NCBI GenBank assembly: GCA_946627565.1
Contig: CAMOVR010000003.1
Span: 1 to 64,000 of the forward strand
DNA: 64,000 bases
Direction: 5' to 3'
DNA from: an uncultured Clostridia bacterium
Lineage (GTDB): Bacteria; Bacillota; Clostridia; Christensenellales; Aristaeellaceae
This document shows positions 1-7,532 of this stretch, one piece after another. Made by a program: the position numbers and the translations under genes. Under the pieces are notes generated by a model, which saw only the letters and a program-made list of their open reading frames with translations, was not told where the DNA came from and did not search any database. How positions within the stretch are numbered: position 1 is the first letter of the stretch; every line of letters begins with the position of its first letter.

Positions 1-18
1 ATACATCTACAATTCAAA

Positions 19-46
19 TTGTTACAAAGACAGACAATCGTATTTT
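19..46 (+). promoter_or_regulatory. Weak candidate promoter for the Gfo/Idh pair
   Basis: TTGTTA and TATTTT are separated by 16 bases in an A/T-rich stretch ahead of the first gene. The match is modest. The first 186 bases hold no other gene I can support. Confidence 0.3.
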
Positions 47-186
47 CCGAAAGAAATATGGATTGTTTTTCTTGCAGGCATCGGAACATAATCAGCAGCG
101 AAAGCACTGTCTTCACAGCTCAGCAGAAAGACAAACAGATCAGAAAATAAACCAGAAATATACCAACAATAAAGGAGGCGCCTGCT

Positions 187-1341
187 TTGATCAACGTTGC
201 CATCGTCGGTACCGGCAACATCAGCCACGCTCACATTCAGGCCTATTTGAAATTCCCTGACCGGGTCCGGATCGCCGCTCTGGTGGATATCATTCCTGGC
301 AAGGCTGAAAAGGTCCGGGATCAGTACGGTCTTGACTGTCCCTGTTTCCTGGACCATCAGGACATCCTTTCCTTCCCCGGTCTTGATCTGGTGGACGTAT
401 GCACCCCGCCCTATGTGCATGCAGAGATCAGCATCCATGCCCTGCAGTCAGGTCACAACGTGGTATGCGAAAAGCCCATGGCGGCATCCCTGGAAGAATG
501 CGACGCCATGCTCCGGGCCCGGGACGAAAGCGGGAAAAAGCTGTCCATCATTGCCCAGAACCGTTTCCGCAAGCCCATACGTGACCTGAAGGCCCTCCTG
601 GACAGCGGCATCGCAGGTCCCGTGCGGGCAGCCCAGATCGACTCCTTCTGGTGGCGGGGCCACTGCTACTACGACCTGTGGTGGCGGGGCACCTGGGAAA
701 AGGAAGGCGGCGGCTGCACCCTGAACCATGCGGTGCACCACATCGACATGCTGGGCTGGATGATGGGCCTGCCCTCCCGGGTCACCAGCGTTCTGGCCAA
801 CACAGCCCATGACAACGCCGAGGTGGAAGACCTGAGCATGTCCATCCTGGAATACCCGGGCGCCCTGGCCCTGCTGACCGCATCGGTGGTGCACCACGGG
901 GAAGAGCAGACCCTCACCTTCCAGTGTGAAAAGGCCAAACTGGCCGCTCCCTTCTCCACCTTCGCCTCCGTCTCCAAGCCCAACGGTTTCCCGGAGCGGG
1001 ACGAAAACTTTGAAAAGGAAATCAAGGCCTTCTGTGACGCCCTGCCCCCCGTGCCGTATGAGGGACATGACGGCCAGATTGAGAACGTGCTCAGCGCCAT
1101 TGAGAAGGATGAAGAACCTGCCATAGGCGGCGAGGACGGCCGCACCACCCTGGAACTCATCACAGCCATCTACAAGGCCGGTGCCCTGAAGCAGGCCGTC
1201 ACTTTGCCGCTTCAGGCGGACGATCCCTTCTATACCGTGGAGGGCATCCGCTCCGGCGTACCCCATTTCTATGAAAAGAACGTTTCCCGCATGGACCTGG
1301 GAGACGGCCCCATCACCCTCGGAAGCTTTGACAAAAAGTAA
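187..1341 (+). CDS. Gfo/Idh/MocA-family NAD(P)-dependent oxidoreductase
   Basis: This is a 384-residue cytoplasmic dehydrogenase of the Gfo/Idh/MocA class. Such enzymes oxidise or reduce a sugar, inositol or sugar-acid hydroxyl with NAD(P). The N-terminus shows a Rossmann nucleotide-binding segment (VAIVGTGNIS) and the family CEKP motif lies near residue 97, with its catalytic-type lysine. A C-terminal alpha/beta substrate domain fills the rest, and the length is typical. The start is TTG at 187, chosen because AAAGGAGG lies 7 bases upstream and the Rossmann strand begins immediately. A second family member follows 12 bases downstream, so the two are probably cotranscribed. The substrate is unknown; the neighbouring pectin and xylan genes suggest a plant-sugar derivative (inference). 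Confidence 0.88.
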   Translation: MINVAIVGTGNISHAHIQAYLKFPDRVRIAALVDIIPGKAEKVRDQYGLDCPCFLDHQDILSFPGLDLVDVCTPPYVHAEISIHALQSGHNVVCEKPMAASLEECDAMLRARDESGKKLSIIAQNRFRKPIRDLKALLDSGIAGPVRAAQIDSFWWRGHCYYDLWWRGTWEKEGGGCTLNHAVHHIDMLGWMMGLPSRVTSVLANTAHDNAEVEDLSMSILEYPGALALLTASVVHHGEEQTLTFQCEKAKLAAPFSTFASVSKPNGFPERDENFEKEIKAFCDALPPVPYEGHDGQIENVLSAIEKDEEPAIGGEDGRTTLELITAIYKAGALKQAVTLPLQADDPFYTVEGIRSGVPHFYEKNVSRMDLGDGPITLGSFDKK

Positions 1342-1353
1342 AGGAGAATGCAT

Positions 1354-2451
1354 ATGCAGCAGGCAAGCGGAATGAACTATGCCCCCAAGGGCAAGCCCCA
1401 GCCGGTGGTCAAACCCGGTGAATTCGTCTTCTCAGCCGTCCGTCTGGACCACGGCCACATCTATGGCATGTGCAACGGCCTGACCGAGGCCGGCGGCACC
1501 ATCAAGTACGTATGGGATCCGGACCCGGCAAAAGTCAGCGCATTTCTCAAGGCTTTCCCGGATGCAAAGCCCGCCCGCAGCGAGGAAGAAGCCCTGGAAG
1601 ACAAGGATACCTGCCTCATCGCCGGTGCCGCTGTCACCAGCCAGCGCTGTGAACTTGGCCTGAAAGCCCTGGCCGCCGGCAAGGATTACTTCACCGACAA
1701 GGCTCCCCTCACCAGCCTCGAGCAGCTCCGGCAGGCCCGGGAGATGACGGAAAAAACCGGGAAGAAATACATGGTCTACTACTCCGAGCGCCTCCACGTG
1801 GAGGGTGCCATCCTGGCCGGCTATATGGTGGATCAGGGCCTGATTGGCAAAGTGGTGCAGGTCATGGGTGTGGGCCCTCACCGTCTGGGCGCGCCTTCCC
1901 GTCCCGCCTGGTTCTTTGAAAAGGACAAGTACGGCGGCATTCTCTGCGACATCGGCAGCCACCAGATTGAGCAGTTCCTGTTCTACGCCGGCGAGGAAGA
2001 CGCAGACATCGTCTCCAGCCGCATTGCCAACTATGCCCATCCCCAGTACCCGGAACTGGACGACTTCGGCGACTGCACCATCACCGGCAAAAACGGTGCC
2101 ACCCAGTACTTCCGGGTGGACTGGTTCACCCCGGATGGACTGCGTACCTGGGGCGACGGCCGTACCCTGATTCTGGGCACCGACGGATTCATTGAGATCC
2201 GCAAATATGTCAATCTGGCACAGCCTGCTGACGGCGGCAACCATGTCTACCTGGTCAACGGCAGGGAAGAGACCTATGTGGACGCCACCGGCGTCACCGG
2301 ATACCCCTTCTTCGGTCAGCTCATCCTGGACTGCCTGAACCGCACGGAAAACGCCATGACCCAGGCCCATGCCTTCAAGGCTGCCGAGCTCTGTGTCAAG
2401 GCCCAGATGAAGGCTGCCGACCTGACCCCCATGGTCCCCGGCAGAAAGTAA
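1354..2451 (+). CDS. Second Gfo/Idh/MocA-family oxidoreductase
   Basis: This 365-residue protein has the Gfo/Idh/MocA layout, with an N-terminal nucleotide-binding half and a C-terminal substrate half. The usual EKP catalytic block reads TDKAP, so the lysine is kept but the preceding acid and following proline are shifted. I start it at the ATG at 1354 rather than the ATG at 1348, because AAGGAG at 1341-1346 sits only one base from 1348 but seven from 1354. It lies 12 bases after the first oxidoreductase and ends just before a strong hairpin. The pair may act on successive steps or on related sugars (inference). The substrate cannot be read from the sequence. Confidence 0.87.
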   Translation: MQQASGMNYAPKGKPQPVVKPGEFVFSAVRLDHGHIYGMCNGLTEAGGTIKYVWDPDPAKVSAFLKAFPDAKPARSEEEALEDKDTCLIAGAAVTSQRCELGLKALAAGKDYFTDKAPLTSLEQLRQAREMTEKTGKKYMVYYSERLHVEGAILAGYMVDQGLIGKVVQVMGVGPHRLGAPSRPAWFFEKDKYGGILCDIGSHQIEQFLFYAGEEDADIVSSRIANYAHPQYPELDDFGDCTITGKNGATQYFRVDWFTPDGLRTWGDGRTLILGTDGFIEIRKYVNLAQPADGGNHVYLVNGREETYVDATGVTGYPFFGQLILDCLNRTENAMTQAHAFKAAELCVKAQMKAADLTPMVPGRK

Positions 2452-2480
2452 ACCGCAAAACACGGTTCACCCGTTATTTC

Positions 2481-2508
2481 AAAAGGCGCTGCGTATGCAG
2501 CGCCTTTT
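2481..2508. terminator. Bidirectional intrinsic terminator
   Basis: Twelve-base arms (AAAAGGCGCTGC and its complement) flank a 4-base loop, with T-runs on both strands. It separates the rightward oxidoreductase pair from the leftward xylosidase-like gene, so it can serve both. Confidence 0.85.
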
Positions 2509-2526
2509 TGCGTCATTCTCAATGGT

Positions 2527-4554
2527 TTACCAGACCCGGACTTTGTCCGCAGCATCCGCCAGGGGGCCCGGCATGGACCGCACACCCCGGTGCGTTCCGG
2601 TATAGTCCTCGTTAAAGACGATGGGGCTGCCGTCGGGCTGTTCATACTTCTGCTCCGGTTCAAATGCCATGCCCAGGGTTTCCGTGGTGATCACCGGCAC
2701 CTGGATGGCTTCTGCCTTTTCAAAGACATCCGTCTCCAGCTTCCACTTGCCGTCCTTTTCCGTCAGCTCCAGGGTAATCTCCTCATCGCTGACCACAGCG
2801 CCTGTTTCCTTTTCCCAGGGCTGGGCGCCGCCGAAATACACATTCCCGTGGGACCATACAGGCAGATGGGAATAGTACCGGTCGCTGGGTTCACTGCCCA
2901 TGCCGCAGTAGCCCTCAAACTGGCTCTTCCACGTTTCAAAATCGGGATACCCATTAAAGCGGAAGGTGCCCACGCTGACGCAGCCGTCGTCCCATTCATT
3001 CTTCTTCCCCACCAGGTCCTCCCGTGCCTTCAGGGCAGGGTGCACCTTCTGCTGGACAAAGATGTTGTTGTAGAACCGGTCATCCCCATGCAGGAAGCTC
3101 ATGAAACCCGCCACTTCCGTACGGTGCGGCACATGGTAGGGTGTGTACCTGGGACTTTTCAGGGTCTTTGAGCCGTTGTCCGTGCCAATGCCCACTGCCG
3201 TGAATGCACCGGCAATCAGGTTGTGCACCATGGCCACCCCCTGTGTGGCCAGCTTCACCGCCCGGGTGGAAAGGAAGATGTTGTTGTCCAGCAGGGTGGG
3301 GCCGTGGCTCACTTCAATGAACACATCGTCCCCTATGCCCTGGAAGGCTTCTTCAGGCGGGTTCTCCATTCCCTCCAGATTGGGCAGGGTATTGTGGTGG
3401 AACAGGTTCTGGGTCACCCGGGTTCCCTGGGCCTGCCAGTCCAGCCAGATGCCCCGGGTGCAGTGGTGGATATGGTTCCTGCGGTAGATCACGTCGATGG
3501 CCGCATGCATCTTGATACCGCCGATCTCCGCTCCCGCCAGGTTCTGCTTGTTGTTGATATGGTGGATCTCGTTGTCCTCAATCAGGGAGAAGACGCCGCC
3601 CAGGTGTCCCACGATACCCGTCTGTCCGCAGTCATGGATGTTGCACCGGCGGATGATGTGGCTTCCGATCTTTTCCCTGGTCCACCCTTCCCTCTGGGCC
3701 TGCAGGATGCAGTCCCTCTCTGTCTGGGTGCCGTCCTTGTACTTCCAGTTCAGCCACTTGTTGTCATTGCCTTCCTGGCGGTACTTGCCAAGGGAGATGC
3801 CGCTGCATTTGGACTCGAAGACCTCGCAGTCCTCTATGATCCATCCCCTGGACCAGTGGGGCCCGATCATGCCTTCCTGGTACGCCGTGGGAGGCGCCCA
3901 CTGGGTGGCCGCCTTGCAGACCTTAAAGCCGGAGAGGGTGATATAGCCCCTTCCTTCCTCAGAGGGATAGAAGCAGTTTTCCCTGACCGTGATCTCCACA
4001 TTCTCCTCATTGGGATCCTTATCCTGGAAGTTTGCGTAAAACACGGTCTCATCCGTCTTTTCATCCTGCTGGACGTACCACACGTATACGGAGAAGTCCG
4101 GATCCCAGGAGGCAGCTGATTTCACCGGGAACCTGACAGACTCATAGTCCGTCACTTCGTACATGGATTTGTCGTTGAGAAACACATCCCCGGTATGGGC
4201 CGTGAAGGTAGCAATGAACCAGTCGCCCCGCACCAGGGTGGTATAGGGGTTGTAGGCACCGAAAACCTTGTTGGAAACCCGGGCTGTCCAGACGTTTCCT
4301 TCCACCCGTGTCCAGTCCCGGAGCTTTTCCGCCCCTGTTATGGTGGCACCCAGCATCTCCTCTGAGCGGTACACGATCCGGTTTTCTTCCGTTCCGCCGC
4401 GCCTGGGATTCACGTATTCCCGGTAGACCCCGGGCGCCACAATCACTTCATCCCCGGGGACGGCGATGTTTGCCGCTTCCTGGATTCTCTGGAACGGATA
4501 TTCCCTGGTGCCCATACCGCTGCGGCGGGCATGCTTGTCCACATAAATCTGCAT
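2527..4554 (-). CDS. GH120-type beta-xylosidase (right-handed parallel beta-helix)
   Basis: This 675-residue protein is a beta-helix enzyme. Its sequence strongly resembles, from memory, the GH120 beta-xylosidase XylC of Thermoanaerobacterium saccharolyticum. Shared segments include the N-terminal APGVYREYVNP block, GWIIED, IVGHLGG and LWLDW-like and EVSHGP-like blocks. In XylC the last two carry the catalytic aspartate and glutamate. Here they read GIWLDWQAQG (Asp about 372) and VFIEVSHGP (Glu about 414), so both residues are present. An insertion of about 17 residues lies between them. There is no signal peptide, so it should act in the cytoplasm on imported xylo-oligosaccharides. AGGAG precedes the ATG. 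It is the last gene of a leftward run with the acetylesterase and GH105 genes. Another beta-helix glycosidase specificity is possible. Confidence 0.82.
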   Translation of the reverse strand: MQIYVDKHARRSGMGTREYPFQRIQEAANIAVPGDEVIVAPGVYREYVNPRRGGTEENRIVYRSEEMLGATITGAEKLRDWTRVEGNVWTARVSNKVFGAYNPYTTLVRGDWFIATFTAHTGDVFLNDKSMYEVTDYESVRFPVKSAASWDPDFSVYVWYVQQDEKTDETVFYANFQDKDPNEENVEITVRENCFYPSEEGRGYITLSGFKVCKAATQWAPPTAYQEGMIGPHWSRGWIIEDCEVFESKCSGISLGKYRQEGNDNKWLNWKYKDGTQTERDCILQAQREGWTREKIGSHIIRRCNIHDCGQTGIVGHLGGVFSLIEDNEIHHINNKQNLAGAEIGGIKMHAAIDVIYRRNHIHHCTRGIWLDWQAQGTRVTQNLFHHNTLPNLEGMENPPEEAFQGIGDDVFIEVSHGPTLLDNNIFLSTRAVKLATQGVAMVHNLIAGAFTAVGIGTDNGSKTLKSPRYTPYHVPHRTEVAGFMSFLHGDDRFYNNIFVQQKVHPALKAREDLVGKKNEWDDGCVSVGTFRFNGYPDFETWKSQFEGYCGMGSEPSDRYYSHLPVWSHGNVYFGGAQPWEKETGAVVSDEEITLELTEKDGKWKLETDVFEKAEAIQVPVITTETLGMAFEPEQKYEQPDGSPIVFNEDYTGTHRGVRSMPGPLADAADKVRVW

Positions 4555-4616
4555 GTTTATTCACTCCTGTATCCGGCATTGTGTTTTAGCGGCATTGTAT
4601 CATGCCCTGGTAGCCT

Positions 4617-5288
4617 CTACAAGATGGATGACTTCTCAATCATTGCTGCGCAGCATGGGATATCAAGCATTTCCCGCACCACCAGGCGGCAGATCTGATC
4701 GGCTCCGTACGCGTTAAAATGGGTTTTGTCGTCATGCCCATCCGGGAAATCCGGGTTCTCACCCGGAGCAAGGCGTACAAACAGTTCCGCGGTCTTTTCT
4801 TCCCCCAGTTTCAGGTACAGCTCCCGGCTGTCCTTCTTCAGGTCGCACAGGGGAATTCCCTTTTCCGCAGCCAGTTTCCGCACCGCCGCGGGATACTCCC
4901 CGTGGGTGTACAGGAGGCTTCCGTCCCCCACAAAGAACCGCCGGGATACCGGGGTCATCAGCACCGGCTGTGCCCCCCGGCTCAGGGCCATGGAGCAGTA
5001 ACCGTACAGGTATTCCGGATAGGTGGTGGCAGGGTCCGTATGCCGCTCGTCGTCCTTTTCGTCATTGTGTCCGAACTGGATCATCAGCAGGTCCCCGCTT
5101 CCAAGCCCTTCTTCCACAGGCTTCAGCAGCCCTTCCTCCAGGAAGCTCCGGCTGCTGCGGCCGCTGAGGGCACAGTTGTGCACCTCAACGCCGGGTTTCA
5201 CATACTTTGGCAGGGCCCAGCCCCAGCCTCTGAATGGCGGCTTGTTGTCCTCCACCGTGGAGTCACCGATAATGTAAATCGCAGGCAT
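4617..5288 (-). CDS. SGNH esterase, rhamnogalacturonan acetylesterase type (CE12)
   Basis: This 223-residue SGNH/GDSL hydrolase has IIGDST with the nucleophilic serine near residue 10. The oxyanion glycine sits in the ALSGRSS block and the GHND block lies near residue 75. The catalytic DKTH block is near residue 187. The spacing and these motifs are those of bacterial rhamnogalacturonan acetylesterases such as RhgT/YesT, which remove acetyl groups from galacturonate in pectin. No signal peptide is present, implying deacetylation of imported oligosaccharides in the cytoplasm. It lies 4 bases downstream of the GH105 gene, so the two are almost certainly cotranslated. The neighbouring GH105 supports the pectin assignment over a generic esterase. 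Confidence 0.85.
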   Translation of the reverse strand: MPAIYIIGDSTVEDNKPPFRGWGWALPKYVKPGVEVHNCALSGRSSRSFLEEGLLKPVEEGLGSGDLLMIQFGHNDEKDDERHTDPATTYPEYLYGYCSMALSRGAQPVLMTPVSRRFFVGDGSLLYTHGEYPAAVRKLAAEKGIPLCDLKKDSRELYLKLGEEKTAELFVRLAPGENPDFPDGHDDKTHFNAYGADQICRLVVREMLDIPCCAAMIEKSSIL

Positions 5289-5292
5289 GCTT

Positions 5293-6336
5293 TCACTCCC
5301 TCTCCATCAGCTCCGTCAGCATCAGGAAGGTCAGGCCCTGGCCGTAGGCCGTGGGGGTCACAATGATGTCCTTGTAATGCTGGAGCGTATGTCCCATGCC
5401 CGTGCCGCCGGAAACGCCCTGCACCGCACCGGTCTCGTCAATCTGTCCCAGAACGGCTTCCGCGGACAGCATGCCCATCTGCTGATAGGGTTCCTGGGGC
5501 AGCCAGCCCAGACGGATGCCCTTGAGCACGCCGTAGGCGATGGCCGCGGTGGCACTGGTTTCACAGTAGCACTCTTCCACATCAATCAGCGTCGTATACA
5601 GACCGTTGACCCGCTGATACTTCCACAGGGCCAGAACCTGGTCCTGCCATGCACTGCGGATCATCCGCATGGCGGCGTCTTCCCGGCCGGTGATGTCGTA
5701 CAGTTCAATGGCTGCCGCCGTGAACCAGCTGTTTCCACGGGCCCAGAAGGCATTGGCAAAATTGTGACGCCTGTCAAATGTCCAGCCGTGGTAGAACAGG
5801 CCGTTTACCTTGTTCTGCAGATAACGGATATGCATCAGGAACTGGTATTCCGCCTCTTCCACCAGCTCCGGACGTTCAAGCACCACACCTGCCTTGGCCA
5901 GGAACAGACATACCATGAAGAGGGTATCGCACCACAGCTGCTGATAGTGCTTGTTCCACACCGTGCAGTGCTGCATGCCGCCGTATTCGGTCCTGGGCAT
6001 TTCCTTCATCACCCAGTCAATCCAGCTTTCGATCACCGGAAGATAGGCTTCATTCTTTGTTTCCTTATAGAGGCACACCAGCGTCAGCACAGGTGCCACC
6101 GTGTTCACATTGCGGTGGGGCTTGGTTTCCCTGGAGAGCATGTCATCGTACCAGCCCTTCAGGTAATCAAGAATGGTGGGATCCCCGCTCTGCTGGAAAG
6201 TCTTGTAGATGCCGTACAGGGCCACACCGGTGGGCCATTCCCAGTTGTTCATGGTCAGATGTCCCCGGGAGGGATCGTTTCCGTCTGCCCGCTGAAGCAT
6301 ACCCAGTACCTTATCCGCTGTTTCCTTATAACTCAT
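5293..6336 (-). CDS. GH105 unsaturated rhamnogalacturonyl hydrolase
   Basis: This 347-residue (alpha/alpha)6-barrel hydrolase is of the YteR/YesR type. It removes the unsaturated galacturonyl residue left at the non-reducing end after pectin lyases act. Recognisable family blocks are NTVAPVLTL, QLWCDTLFM (with the catalytic-type aspartate), GLFYHGW and FWARGNSW. There is no signal peptide, so it is cytoplasmic. It is the first gene of a leftward operon with CE12 and GH120-type genes. It is divergent from an AraC regulator, which probably controls it (inference from layout). GH88 is the close alternative family. Confidence 0.9.
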   Translation of the reverse strand: MSYKETADKVLGMLQRADGNDPSRGHLTMNNWEWPTGVALYGIYKTFQQSGDPTILDYLKGWYDDMLSRETKPHRNVNTVAPVLTLVCLYKETKNEAYLPVIESWIDWVMKEMPRTEYGGMQHCTVWNKHYQQLWCDTLFMVCLFLAKAGVVLERPELVEEAEYQFLMHIRYLQNKVNGLFYHGWTFDRRHNFANAFWARGNSWFTAAAIELYDITGREDAAMRMIRSAWQDQVLALWKYQRVNGLYTTLIDVEECYCETSATAAIAYGVLKGIRLGWLPQEPYQQMGMLSAEAVLGQIDETGAVQGVSGGTGMGHTLQHYKDIIVTPTAYGQGLTFLMLTELMERE

Positions 6337-6354
6337 TTCATTCAGCTCCTTTTC

Positions 6355-6383
6355 TTTGCATTTTTGACATATAATGATATAAT
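6355..6383 (+). promoter_or_regulatory. Candidate promoter for the AraC regulator
   Basis: TTTGCA and a perfect TATAAT are spaced by 17 bases in the A/T-rich gap between the divergent GH105 operon and the AraC gene. A second TTGACA lies at 6364. Part of this segment may also serve the leftward operon. Confidence 0.45.
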
Positions 6384-6426
6384 ATTACATTGTTTTTACT
6401 GCGTTCATCGTTTCTGGAGGTATTTC

Positions 6427-7401
6427 ATGTCCCGTGCCCGCCGTACTGTTCTGGAATACCGGAGCTATGAGCTGTCTCCGGATTTTCCCATTGTTGTCCT
6501 GACCGGTGACAAATGGCATATCAGTCCCGTGCCTGCCAAGCATCTGCATTTTCACAACTGTCTGGAGGTGGGCCTCTGCCATACAGGCGGGGGCAGCATG
6601 GTTTTTGAGCAGCAGAGCCATCATTTTTCCGCCGGCTCCGTCACCTGCATCGCCCGCAACATCCCCCATACCACGTATTCAGATCCCGGCACCACCAGCC
6701 TGTGGAGCTATCTGTTTCTGGATCCCGAGGGACTGCTTGGCATGGAAGCCCTGGGCATTATGGGCCTGACAGAGGCCCGCAACTTTCTCGCCGACTGCCA
6801 TCTGCTCCTCTCCGGGGAGTCCTGCAGCTGGGCCAGTCAGCTGATTGAACAGATCATCCGGGAGGTCCAGGAAAAACCCTCCGGGTATACCATTGTTGTA
6901 CGCTCCCTGTGCGCCGCCCTGCTCATTGAACTTCTCAGGGACTATGCCGCCTCTGACACGGAGTACGTCCGGGATTCCTATTTCCACGTCATCTGTCCGG
7001 CCCTGGATTATATCCACGAGCACTTCATGGAAAATGTGGACGTGGAAACCCTGGCATCCGCCTGTCACATGTCCCAGACCCATTTCCGCCGCATCTTCAA
7101 GGAACAGGTCGGTTCCTCACCCCTGGAGTTTCTGCACCAGACCCGGATTCTGAAAAGCTGTGCCCTGCTCCGCTCTTCCGATATGACCGTTGCGGAGGTG
7201 GCTTCCAAGGTGGGATACAATTCCCTGTGCAGCTTCAACCGGCATTTCTTTGACTCCATGGGGTCCACCCCCTCCACCTGGCGCAGATCCTCCGGGGAAA
7301 ACCTGCGCCCGTCCCTGCTGACCTTCACAGGATGGAAGGAAGCAGAGGTTATGGAAGAAGAGGATTCCGGGATCCCGGAAAAAGGAGACGAAGAAAACTG
7401 A
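6427..7401 (+). CDS. AraC-family transcriptional regulator (cupin plus two helix-turn-helix motifs)
   Basis: This 324-residue regulator has an N-terminal cupin-like sensor (HLHFHNCLEVGLC near residues 39-51). It has a C-terminal AraC DNA-binding domain from about residue 200 (VDVETLASACHMS and later DMTVAEVASKVGYNS). The ORF track joins it to 380 antisense codons upstream. The real start is the ATG at 6427, 6 bases after GGAGG and just before the cupin domain. It lies between the GH105 and GH112 operons, both leftward, and is followed by its own terminator. It most likely responds to a pectin-derived sugar and activates the flanking operons (inference). The last 30 residues beyond the DNA-binding domain are acidic. 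Confidence 0.92.
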   Translation: MSRARRTVLEYRSYELSPDFPIVVLTGDKWHISPVPAKHLHFHNCLEVGLCHTGGGSMVFEQQSHHFSAGSVTCIARNIPHTTYSDPGTTSLWSYLFLDPEGLLGMEALGIMGLTEARNFLADCHLLLSGESCSWASQLIEQIIREVQEKPSGYTIVVRSLCAALLIELLRDYAASDTEYVRDSYFHVICPALDYIHEHFMENVDVETLASACHMSQTHFRRIFKEQVGSSPLEFLHQTRILKSCALLRSSDMTVAEVASKVGYNSLCSFNRHFFDSMGSTPSTWRRSSGENLRPSLLTFTGWKEAEVMEEEDSGIPEKGDEEN

Positions 7402-7449
7402 ATGTGCCCTGACATGGGCTGAAGATATCCGCGATTCTTATTTCTTTCC

Positions 7450-7500
7450 GGTCTGTCCGGCAAAAATCCGTTCAGGATCTCTGCCGGACAGACCTTTTCT
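7450..7500 (+). terminator. Intrinsic terminator of the AraC gene
   Basis: Perfect 12-base arms (GGTCTGTCCGGC at 7450-7461 and its complement at 7483-7494) are followed by TTTTCTGTT. It lies 48 bases after the AraC stop. Confidence 0.85.
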
Positions 7501-7532
7501 GTTGCGATTTCGGCGTTTGCGTGCGTCCTGGT

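Noticed and set aside
5287-6426. Upstream 380 codons of the track's 704-residue ORF before the AraC gene
   Set aside because: They lie antisense to GH105 and cross the promoter region; the AraC ribosome site marks the start at 6427.
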